The translations under genes and the position numbers were made by a program. Below are positions 1 through 5,371 of a stretch of DNA of 5,630 bases, piece after piece; the stretch's first letter is position 1, and each line of letters starts with the position of its first letter. Source of the DNA: Cellvibrionales bacterium (lineage in GTDB: Bacteria; Pseudomonadota; Gammaproteobacteria; Pseudomonadales; JAHEGP01); assembly GCA_024645065.1 (NCBI GenBank), contig JAHEGP010000204.1:1-5630 (forward strand). The letters are read 5' to 3'. The notes beneath the pieces are model-generated. The model made no database searches. It had not been told where the DNA came from and saw only the letters and a program-made list of their open reading frames with translations.

Positions 1-1
1 G

Positions 2-220
2 GCCGCGGGCGATCAGTTCTGGAATATTGAGCGTCGCCTGCAGGCGATGGAGTACGAGCAGTTTATCAGTAGCTTGGAGGCATTCTTCAATTCCCATCCC
101 GGTGTCGAGTACGTCGACAGCACGGTATTCGATACCAGCAGGCTGCTGCTATTCACGGCGTTGTTTCTGCTACTACCGGCCGTGCTTGCGGTGTGGCGCA
201 TTCGCCGGCGGCTGGGCTGA
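2..220 (+). CDS. C-terminal end of an unrecognised membrane-anchored protein (5' end outside window)
   Basis: An open frame enters from the left edge and gives 72 residues before a TGA stop. I do not recognise the family. The visible part has a mixed charged and aromatic stretch (about residues 4-47 of the fragment, including the motif FFNSHPGVEYVDS), then a hydrophobic run at about residues 48-65 (rich in Leu, Phe and Ala) and a short basic tail ending RIRRRLG. By the positive-inside rule the tail should lie in the cytoplasm, so the preceding domain would be periplasmic and the protein anchored at its C-terminus. This topology is inference. The reading frame is supported by its sensible composition and by the close spacing to the next gene on the same strand (50 bp), which suggests cotranscription. 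The stop codon lies inside a near-palindrome at 216-235. Confidence 0.72.
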   Translation, partial: AAGDQFWNIERRLQAMEYEQFISSLEAFFNSHPGVEYVDSTVFDTSRLLLFTALFLLLPAVLAVWRIRRRLG

Positions 221-235
221 AACCGCGGTTACAGC
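216..235. promoter_or_regulatory. 20-bp near-perfect inverted repeat, possible operator before the FMN reductase gene
   Basis: The sequence reads GCTG-A-AACCGCGGTT-A-CAGC. It has a perfect 10-bp core palindrome (221-230) flanked by matching 4-bp arms, with a single A/A mismatch on each side, so 18 of 20 positions are symmetric. It overlaps the stop codon of the upstream gene and ends 35 bp before the reductase start. A TATAGC hexamer follows at 237-242 and could be a -10 element, with no good -35 in front of it. As RNA it would form only a short interrupted hairpin with no U-run, so a protein-binding DNA dyad fits better than a terminator. The binding protein is unknown. Confidence 0.35.
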
Positions 236-270
236 GTATAGCTGGCTTTGTCGCCGGAGAAAGTAACACA

Positions 271-885
271 ATGAAAATAGGATTGATTAGCGGAAGCCAC
301 CGCAAGAATTCCCAGAGTTTGAAAGTTGCCCGCAGGGCACAGTCCAGGCTGCTGGAATTGAAGTTGTGCACAGAGAGTTACCTGTACGACCTCGGGGAGA
401 ATCCGCTGCCGCTGTGGGATGAATCAATCTGGGCCGGTGATCAGGCCTGGCAGGAACGCCTGGGTCCGATAAGCCGCCAGCTTGCCAGCTGCGATGCATT
501 TATCGTCGTAGCGCCAGAGTGGCATGGGATGGCGCCGGCCGGCCTGAAGAATTTTTTCCTGATGTGGGGGGATGGTGAGTTGGCGCATAAGCCGGCGCTG
601 CTGGTTGCAGTTTCAGCCAGTGAGGGTGGGGCGTATCCCATCGCCGAGCTGCGGATGAGCAGTTACAAGAACAACCGAATCTGCTACCTGCCGGAACACC
701 TGATCGTTCGCAAGGTCAACAGCGTGTTCAATGCAGATGACTCGCAGAACGACAAGCGCTCGCAAGACTATATTAGTGCCCGTCTGGATTACTGCCTGCG
801 CATGCTCGGTAGTTACGCCGAAGCGTTTCAGCACATCCGCAGTAGCGGCAATGTGGGACTCGAAACCTACCAATTCGGAATGTAG
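271..885 (+). CDS. NADPH-dependent FMN reductase family protein (flavodoxin fold)
   Basis: The product is 204 residues, a normal length for the family. It begins with a beta strand and the phosphate-binding loop GSHRKNS (residues 8-14), matching the GSxRxxS signature that holds the FMN phosphate. A second hydrophobic strand (AFIVVAPEWHG, 76-86) leads into the family segment PEWHGMAPAGLKNFFLMW, where most relatives have PEYN. A further loop, SEGGAY (117-122), is expected to contact the flavin ring. Such proteins are cytoplasmic, bind FMN and reduce flavin, quinone, azo, chromate or similar substrates with NAD(P)H. The substrate here cannot be read. The ATG at 271 was chosen because GGAGA at 256-260 lies 10 bases upstream and the strand-loop starts immediately; an in-frame extension upstream to about 193 would add an unrelated leader and overlap the previous gene. 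The gene ends 10 bp from the convergent PLD gene. Confidence 0.9.
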   Translation: MKIGLISGSHRKNSQSLKVARRAQSRLLELKLCTESYLYDLGENPLPLWDESIWAGDQAWQERLGPISRQLASCDAFIVVAPEWHGMAPAGLKNFFLMWGDGELAHKPALLVAVSASEGGAYPIAELRMSSYKNNRICYLPEHLIVRKVNSVFNADDSQNDKRSQDYISARLDYCLRMLGSYAEAFQHIRSSGNVGLETYQFGM

Positions 886-895
886 GTGAGGGCGG

Positions 896-2404
896 CTACA
901 TTTCGTTTTCGATCGGCAATAAACCGAAAAACCAGTTTTCCAGGCGAATGAAGAAAGAAGTGGATGGCTGCACGGTGGTGCTTGAGCTCTCGGATTGCCA
1001 GACGATTTGCTTGTCGTCATTGAGTGTCAGGCGCCAGGCATTTTGTAACAGGAGATCGATGCCCAGTTCCTCGCGCAGGGCCTGGTTGAGCCCCGGACTC
1101 TCTATCCACAACCCCATCTCGGTGTTGATGCGCAGGGAGCGCGGGTCGAGATTGGTGCTCCCTATGAAAACCTGATCGTCATCGATCAACAGGGTTTTGG
1201 CATGCAGGCCAAGGATGCGCTCGCTTACGGGCGGCTGCATATAGATGGACCGGTCTTCGGCGTCGGGCCTGATTTCGTGCAACTCGGCACCTTTTTCCAG
1301 CATACCTTGTCGATGCTTTTGGTAGGCGCTATGTGCGGTGGTGTGATTGTTGGTTTCGAGGGAATTGGTCAGCAACCTGACATCGACATCGCGCTGTTCC
1401 AGGGTCCCGATAAATTGTTCGAGCTCCGGGGTGGGGATGAAATAGGCACTGACAATGATCAGTTCCTTCTCAGCACTGCCGAGCCGTTCCATCAACCTGG
1501 TGGCAAGTTGCGAGGAATATTCGGTGACCACAGCGGGATCGACTGGCGGCAGATCAAACAGCAACTCAGCGTAGCCTGAATGCGCAGCCTTAGCCGCCTC
1601 CAGCCACTGTTCGGTGTTCGGGCTGAACGCCGAGGCCGGAGGAGGGGCGGCCAGGGCACTGCTTGCCAGCTCGCGGCGCAATTCATCGAGGCTATCGGCC
1701 GAGCCCTTGTTCTCTAGAATATCGCTATAGGGCTCTGCCCAGGGGCTGTTCCAGAAGCGACTGAACTCATTGCCCAGCTGGTTGACGACCGAGCCCGATA
1801 CCAGCACTTCCATATCGCGGAAGTTGTAGCGGGAGTGGTAGCCAAAATACTCATCGGCGAGGTTGCGCCCCCCGACAATGGCGCTACGGCCATCGGTGAT
1901 CATGGACTTGTTATGCATACGATGGTCGAGACGATCGAAAGCATTCAGGTTGGCCAGTTGCTTGGCCACCAAGCTACCCTCGCGCTGGGTTGCCGGATTA
2001 TAGATGCGATAGCGGATATTGGGGTGCAGCGCGAGAAAGGCGATACTGGGATCATGGGAAGATAAAAACGAGTCGTCGAGCAGAATGCGAATCTTTACGC
2101 CGCGGTCTGCTGCGGCCAGAAGATGCAGCATGATGGTCTTGCCAATACTGTCATAACTCCACAAAAAGGTTTGCAGATCGATGGAGCTGCTGGCACTGTC
2201 GATGCTGCGAAGGCGCCATTCCAGTGCCTGTTGACCGGTATTGAGCAGGTAAAACCAGTCGTCCTGGCGATGCTCCGCGATTTTGCTCCATGGGTCCCGG
2301 GTCGACGCCGCAGAGGGTGGCTCCGGTGGCATTGCGGATTTTTTCAACGCCGGGGCACAGCCCACCACAAGTGCCAATCCGATGCCCAGGCTGATGCGTA
2401 ACAT
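896..2404 (-). CDS. Phospholipase D family lipoprotein, cardiolipin synthase ClsC (YmdC)-like
   Basis: The product is 502 residues with two HKD (HxKx4D) catalytic motifs: H164/K166/D171 followed by GGRN (178-181), and H401/K403/D408 followed by GSTN (415-418). Two HKD motifs in one chain are typical of PLD-superfamily phospholipases and cardiolipin synthases. Motif spacing, length and the ending FFGLLPIENEM resemble the ClsC/YmdC group; E. coli ClsC makes cardiolipin from phosphatidylglycerol and phosphatidylethanolamine. The N-terminus MLRISLGIGLALVVGC is a lipoprotein signal with lipobox VVGC, the acylated Cys being residue 16. Ala follows it, which in the Lol rule favours export to the outer membrane. 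The ATG at 2404 gives this compact signal peptide but has no clear Shine-Dalgarno. A GTG at 2455 would add 17 residues, and the open frame continues to 2605 inside the opposite VOC gene, which I reject. A weak promoter-like pair, TTGCTA (2519-2514) and TACATT (2495-2490) with an 18-bp gap, lies upstream on this strand. No YmdB-like partner gene is visible. Confidence 0.9.
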   Translation of the reverse strand: MLRISLGIGLALVVGCAPALKKSAMPPEPPSAASTRDPWSKIAEHRQDDWFYLLNTGQQALEWRLRSIDSASSSIDLQTFLWSYDSIGKTIMLHLLAAADRGVKIRILLDDSFLSSHDPSIAFLALHPNIRYRIYNPATQREGSLVAKQLANLNAFDRLDHRMHNKSMITDGRSAIVGGRNLADEYFGYHSRYNFRDMEVLVSGSVVNQLGNEFSRFWNSPWAEPYSDILENKGSADSLDELRRELASSALAAPPPASAFSPNTEQWLEAAKAAHSGYAELLFDLPPVDPAVVTEYSSQLATRLMERLGSAEKELIIVSAYFIPTPELEQFIGTLEQRDVDVRLLTNSLETNNHTTAHSAYQKHRQGMLEKGAELHEIRPDAEDRSIYMQPPVSERILGLHAKTLLIDDDQVFIGSTNLDPRSLRINTEMGLWIESPGLNQALREELGIDLLLQNAWRLTLNDDKQIVWQSESSSTTVQPSTSFFIRLENWFFGLLPIENEM

Positions 2405-2520
2405 TGTCTGGGCCCAACTGCTGATCTTGTTCGCCGAAGCAGATGACGATGACACTTTTGCACGAGTTCCGTTAGGATGATCGGCCCCTAATGTAAAACA
2501 CCGACTGGAGTAATAGCAAG

Positions 2521-2892
2521 ATGATTGGATACGTAACCATTGGCACCCACGATATCGACAAGGCGAAAGACTTCTATCTGGCGTTGCTCTCGGACCTGGG
2601 CGCATCGGTGGTATTCGACGCCGGGCGGATCGCTTTCATCGGCACCGGCATGGACAAGCCCATGCTCGCGGTGTGTATTCCCCACAATGAAAAAGAACCG
2701 CAGCCGGGTAATGGCAACATGGTGGCCATCAGCCCGGGCTCCAAGGAGGGCGTGGAAAAACTCTACGCCAAGGCGCTGGAGCTGGGTGCCACCAGTGAAG
2801 GAGAGCCGGGGCAGCGCATAGACGACGTGTTTTACGGCGCTTACATTCGCGATCCCGACGGGAATAAAGTGGCGTTTTACGTGTTTGGGTAG
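2521..2892 (+). CDS. VOC family protein (glyoxalase / bleomycin-resistance fold)
   Basis: The product is 123 residues, the usual size of a single-chain two-module VOC protein that dimerises. The opening MIGYVTIGTHDIDKAKDFY (residues 1-19) is the first beta strand and helix of the first module. The second module runs from about GNMVAISPGSKEGVEKLYAKA (65-85) to the terminal strand RDPDGNKVAFYVF (110-122), a hallmark ending. Position 4 is Tyr where metal-dependent members usually have His, and the final strand lacks the usual Glu after GNK. A classical metal site therefore looks absent, and the function (lyase, binding or protection) cannot be assigned. GGAG at 2507-2510, 10 bases before the ATG, supports the start. 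The gene is divergent from the PLD gene across 116 bp and convergent with smpB across 41 bp, so it is probably monocistronic. A possible but weak promoter is TTCCGT (2467-2472) with TAATGT (2489-2494), 16 bp apart. Confidence 0.92.
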   Translation: MIGYVTIGTHDIDKAKDFYLALLSDLGASVVFDAGRIAFIGTGMDKPMLAVCIPHNEKEPQPGNGNMVAISPGSKEGVEKLYAKALELGATSEGEPGQRIDDVFYGAYIRDPDGNKVAFYVFG

Positions 2893-2933
2893 CACTTGCC
2901 GTTTGCGAGGGGAGGAACAATGCCGTTGCGGGG

Positions 2934-3413
2934 CTAACGATTATCGGTTCGCAACAGGCGTTGTTTCTCCCGGTTCCAGTCCCGGGTCTTTTCGTCCTGA
3001 CGTTTGTCATGGCTCGCCTTGCCCTTGGCGAGGGCAATCTCAACTTTCACCAGGTGGTTTTTCCAGTACATTGCGGTGCAGACGCAGGTATAACCTTTTT
3101 GCTGGGTGGCTTCTATTAGCTGATTGAGTTGACGCCGTTGCAACAACAGTCTGCGGGTCCGGGTGGGGTCCGGCAGGATATGGGTTGACGCGGTAAGCAA
3201 GGGCGTGATCTGGGCCCCTAGCAACCAGGCCTCGCTGTTTTTGAAGAGCACGTAGGTCTCTGTGATCTGGCCCTTGCCTGCGCGCAGTGCCTTCACTTCC
3301 CAGCCTTCCAGCGCTATCCCGGCTTCAAACCGCTCCTCGATGTGATAATCGTGGCGCGCCTTTTTGTTGAGGGCGATAGTATTGCTGCTTTTGCTTGCTT
3401 TCTTATTTGCCAT
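2934..3413 (-). CDS. smpB: SsrA-binding protein SmpB
   Basis: SmpB binds the tRNA-like domain of tmRNA (SsrA) and brings it to ribosomes stalled on mRNAs without a stop codon, allowing trans-translation and tagging of the unfinished protein. The 159-residue product matches the family along its whole length. NKKARHDYHIEERFEAG (16-32) and GWEVKALRAGK (37-47) form the oligonucleotide-binding barrel; ITPLLTASTH (69-78) and DPTRTRRLLL (82-91) follow; then YWKNHLVKVEIALAKGK (116-132). The basic tail carries HDKR (135-138) and KTRDWNREK (142-150), the part that enters the mRNA channel of the ribosome. All expected elements are present and nothing is truncated. The start MANKK agrees with relatives. 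There is no recognisable Shine-Dalgarno, and a perfect TATAAT lies only 9 bases upstream (see the promoter entry). The gene is divergent from the NSS transporter gene; no ssrA gene is in the window. Confidence 0.98.
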   Translation of the reverse strand: MANKKASKSSNTIALNKKARHDYHIEERFEAGIALEGWEVKALRAGKGQITETYVLFKNSEAWLLGAQITPLLTASTHILPDPTRTRRLLLQRRQLNQLIEATQQKGYTCVCTAMYWKNHLVKVEIALAKGKASHDKRQDEKTRDWNREKQRLLRTDNR

Positions 3414-3421
3414 AGCCAGCC

Positions 3422-3427
3422 ATTATA
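3422..3427 (-). promoter_or_regulatory. Candidate -10 element (TATAAT) of the smpB promoter
   Basis: On the minus strand the sequence TATAAT is followed by GGCTGGCT and then the smpB ATG at 3413. Transcription normally begins 6-8 bases after such a hexamer, which would leave a 5' leader of only about 1-3 bases. The -35 position is poor (TCCTCT at 3450-3445, 17-bp spacer) and there is no extended TGn. The hexamer match is directly visible; its use as a promoter is inference. Confidence 0.4.
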
Positions 3428-3455
3428 CGGCCTTGAATCGAAATAGAGGAGATTT

Positions 3456-3593
3456 ATGCGGGGTGGCTTGGCACATGCCGGGTGCTCGGGGCACAATACC
3501 GTAATCCCTTGCCATAACTGGATTCATCCAACCCAATGCCCAATCCTGAGCAGTCTCCCCAGGGAAGCTGGAGTAGTAGCTGGACGTTCATAA
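3456..3593 (+). CDS. Possible 45-codon upstream ORF overlapping the start of the NSS transporter gene
   Basis: An ATG at 3456 follows AGAGGAG (3445-3451), the best Shine-Dalgarno-like sequence in this intergenic region, though its spacing of 4 bases is short. The frame stays open for 45 codons and ends in TAA at 3591-3593, overlapping by one base (TAATG) an internal ATG that is Met20 of the transporter. It therefore runs in a different frame through the transporter start at 3536. The peptide has several His and Cys (H7, C10, H13, C19, H20, H24, C28) but resembles nothing I know. It could be a leader peptide that couples or controls translation of the transporter, or simply a chance frame. I lean towards uncertain. 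Confidence 0.18.
   Translation: MRGGLAHAGCSGHNTVIPCHNWIHPTQCPILSSLPREAGVVAGRS
3519..3530. repeat. Short inverted repeat just before the NSS transporter start codon
   Basis: TGGAT-TC-ATCCA is a pair of perfect 5-base arms around a 2-base centre, ending 5 bases before the ATG at 3536. It occupies the place where a Shine-Dalgarno would normally lie. It might be a small operator half-site pair. In RNA the tight centre allows only about a 4-bp hairpin. An arm length of 5 is short enough to arise by chance. Confidence 0.2.
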
Positions 3594-4912
3594 TGGTCGC
3601 CACTGGATTTGTGGTGGGCTTCTCAAACTTCTGGCGCTTGCCCCTGGTAGCGGGCGAGCAGGGTGGCGCTGCGTTTTGGCTGGTATACATCCTGGCAATG
3701 CTTTTCGTCGGCATTCCACTGATGTTTGCATTACTGTTTATCGGGGCTCAGGGGCGCAGTAACCCCGTCACTGCATGGGAGCTCGCCGCCGCTAGCCAGC
3801 GTTGCTCAGGGCGCTGGCGCTGGGTCGGCTGGCTCGCCCTGCTGGCGGCATCGTGCCTGGTGCCACTCAACGCCGTGGTGGGCGGTTGGTCACTGGCATA
3901 TCTGCATTTTGCCTGGACAGGGCAGCTGCGGGAGCAGGAGGTCGCGATGGTAGCCCAGCTGTTTGGAGGCCTGGTGGCGGATATCAAGGCCAATATGCTG
4001 TGGTCAGGCCTGGTCATGGCGCTGGCTACCGCAATCTCCGCCCTGGGCATTTCCCGCGGTCTTGGGATGGTCGCACGCCTGATCGTGCCGCTGGTGTTCG
4101 CGCTGCTGGTGGCCGTGGCCTGGGTGTTCCGCCATTTTGGTGACATCGACCACACAATGTATTACCTGTTCGCAGGCCGCTGGGACCAGGTCAGCATGGC
4201 TACCCTGGTGAGCGCGCTCAGCCAGGTTTTCTATACCCTCACTCTGGGCGCCGGCGTATTTATTGCGCTGGGTGCCTACCTGCCCAGCCGACGCGAACTG
4301 CTAACTGCAGTTACCGGGGTTTGTGTGGCGGATACCTTCGCTGCGGTGTTGACTGGCTATGTCCTGTTGCCGCTGGTGTTTGCTGCCAACATAGCGCCTG
4401 AACCGGGCGGCAGTGGCCTGCTGTTTGTCAGTGTGCCAGCCGCCTTTGGCAATGTGCTCTACGGGGTCGAGATGAGTGTCGCGCTGTATCTTGCGCTGGG
4501 ACTGCTGACTTTGGTGTCTATAGCGGCCTTGATGGAGCCTTTGGTGGCGACGCTCAATGAGCGGCTTGGCTTGCATCGAATAGTAGCGGCGCTGCTGGTC
4601 GGCGGTTGTGGCTGGCTAGTGGCCGTTGCTGTGGCTGAGTATTTTTCGCTGGATTCAATGCTGGGCATTTCACTGGATATTAACCTGATGACCGCGCTGG
4701 GTGCTGCCGGCCAGCTTTTGATGCCGCTGGTTGCCTTGCTAACGGTGTTCTTTCTGGGGTGGAAGGTCGAGCCATATCGGGTGTCGCAGCAACTCGGTAT
4801 GCTTTCTCCAGCCCTGGTCATTCTGTGGCGCATGTTGCTTCGCTGGGTAGCCTTGCCCGCAATCCTGATAGTGTTAGCCGCGTCGATTTACGGTAAAATA
4901 GCGATCCCTTAA
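3536..4912 (+). CDS. Sodium-dependent transporter, neurotransmitter:sodium symporter (NSS/SNF) family
   Basis: The product is a 458-residue inner-membrane protein with about 11 hydrophobic segments (roughly 16-38, 45-70, 97-125, 157-173, 179-198, 222-246, 257-285, 308-337, 350-368, 384-409, 429-452), as in bacterial NSS proteins such as MhsT and Tyt1. The family couples sodium entry to uptake of amino acids or related compounds. Segment 1 holds the unwound-helix motif VGFSNFWRLP (27-36), matching VGLGNFLRFP of LeuT with Asn31 and Arg34 conserved. Segment 6 holds SQVFYTLTLGAG (229-240), matching the substrate-binding QAFFTLSLG. SIAALMEP (328-335) matches segment 8. By eye some sodium-site residues differ from LeuT (Phe for Asn21, Ala or Asp near Asn286, Val for Thr354). 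The substrate cannot be predicted. The ATG at 3536 is the only sensible start: an in-frame TAA lies at 3515-3517 and the next ATG falls inside helix 1. It lacks a Shine-Dalgarno. ratA follows 21 bp downstream. Confidence 0.94.
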   Translation: MPNPEQSPQGSWSSSWTFIMVATGFVVGFSNFWRLPLVAGEQGGAAFWLVYILAMLFVGIPLMFALLFIGAQGRSNPVTAWELAAASQRCSGRWRWVGWLALLAASCLVPLNAVVGGWSLAYLHFAWTGQLREQEVAMVAQLFGGLVADIKANMLWSGLVMALATAISALGISRGLGMVARLIVPLVFALLVAVAWVFRHFGDIDHTMYYLFAGRWDQVSMATLVSALSQVFYTLTLGAGVFIALGAYLPSRRELLTAVTGVCVADTFAAVLTGYVLLPLVFAANIAPEPGGSGLLFVSVPAAFGNVLYGVEMSVALYLALGLLTLVSIAALMEPLVATLNERLGLHRIVAALLVGGCGWLVAVAVAEYFSLDSMLGISLDINLMTALGAAGQLLMPLVALLTVFFLGWKVEPYRVSQQLGMLSPALVILWRMLLRWVALPAILIVLAASIYGKIAIP

Positions 4913-4933
4913 AGAACTTACAGAGCCCCGGTC

Positions 4934-5371
4934 TTGGCAAAATCTCTTATCCAGCGAACCGCGCTGCTACCCTACACAGCTTGCGATATGTATGAATTGG
5001 TGAACGATGTTTCCGCCTATCCAGCCTATATGGATGGTTGTGTCGCAACGCAAGTGCTGGTTCGCGGTGACGATGAGATGGTGGCGCGGCTGGATCTTGC
5101 CCGGGCAGGTGTCAAGCAGAGCTTTACCACTCGCAACCAACTGGTGCCGGGGCGGGCCATCATCATGCAGTTAGAGCAGGGGCCCTTTGACGAATTTGCC
5201 GGCAACTGGACTTTTGAGGCCCTGGGCGCGAGTGCCTGCAGGGTGTCACTGGATTTACACTTCTCCATGCCCGGCAGACTGGCAAGTGCTGCCGCGCGGG
5301 GACTGTTCCAGTCGGTAAGCAGCAAGCTGATCGATGCATTGTGCAAGAGGGCGAAGCAGGTTTATGGCTGA
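4934..5371 (+). CDS. ratA: RatA family protein (START / polyketide cyclase-like, Coq10 relative)
   Basis: The product is 145 residues, the normal family length, with one START-like helix-grip domain. Signature stretches are ALLPYTACDMYELVNDVSAYP (residues 10-30), DLARAGVKQSFTTRNQLVPG (54-73), LEQGPFDEFAGNWTF (80-94) and the C-terminal helix ending CKRAKQVYG. In E. coli, RatA (PasT) was described as binding the 50S subunit and blocking 70S formation. The same fold in Coq10 binds ubiquinone or its precursors, so the role here could be either. Homology with the family start (M-x-x-I-x-R-S/T-A-L-x-P-Y) places the first codon at TTG 4934. Between this and the upstream gene's TAA in the same frame (4910-4912) there is no ATG or GTG, and only a weak GAG-type ribosome site near 4923. 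It lies 21 bp after the transporter gene and overlaps rnfH by 8 bp, so the three are likely one operon. It is not a classical toxin-antitoxin pair with RnfH on present knowledge. Confidence 0.93.
   Translation: MAKSLIQRTALLPYTACDMYELVNDVSAYPAYMDGCVATQVLVRGDDEMVARLDLARAGVKQSFTTRNQLVPGRAIIMQLEQGPFDEFAGNWTFEALGASACRVSLDLHFSMPGRLASAAARGLFQSVSSKLIDALCKRAKQVYG

Noticed and set aside
193..270. In-frame extension of the FMN reductase upstream of the ATG at 271.
   Set aside because: It overlaps the previous gene, reads as non-conserved basic sequence, and the GGAGA site at 256-260 fits the later ATG.
613..1020. Antisense 135-codon open frame across the reductase and the end of the PLD gene.
   Set aside because: It is a shadow of two well-supported genes and has no recognisable domain; the same holds for similar frames at 2488-2895 and 3748-4155.
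2405..2605. Sixty-seven-codon N-terminal extension of the PLD frame, reaching into the VOC gene.
   Set aside because: It would bury the lipoprotein signal and run antisense through the VOC coding region; composition is low-quality.
2895..2909. Hairpin CTTGC-CGTTT-GCGAG just after the VOC gene, as a terminator.
   Set aside because: Only five pairs including one G-U, and no U-run follows on either strand.
2897..2934. Two imperfect direct copies of TGCCGTT(T)GCG between the VOC and smpB stops.
   Set aside because: Only two short, inexact copies in GC-rich sequence; chance is a sufficient explanation.
2909..2937. Five-codon ORF (MPLRG) with a strong GGGGAGG ribosome-like site.
   Set aside because: Too short to support, lies in a 41-bp convergent gap, and purine-rich runs are common here.
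3468..3486. TTGGCACATGCCGGGTGCT as a sigma-54 promoter for the transporter.
   Set aside because: The GG and GC elements are 14 rather than 12 bases apart, and that spacing is strict for sigma-54.
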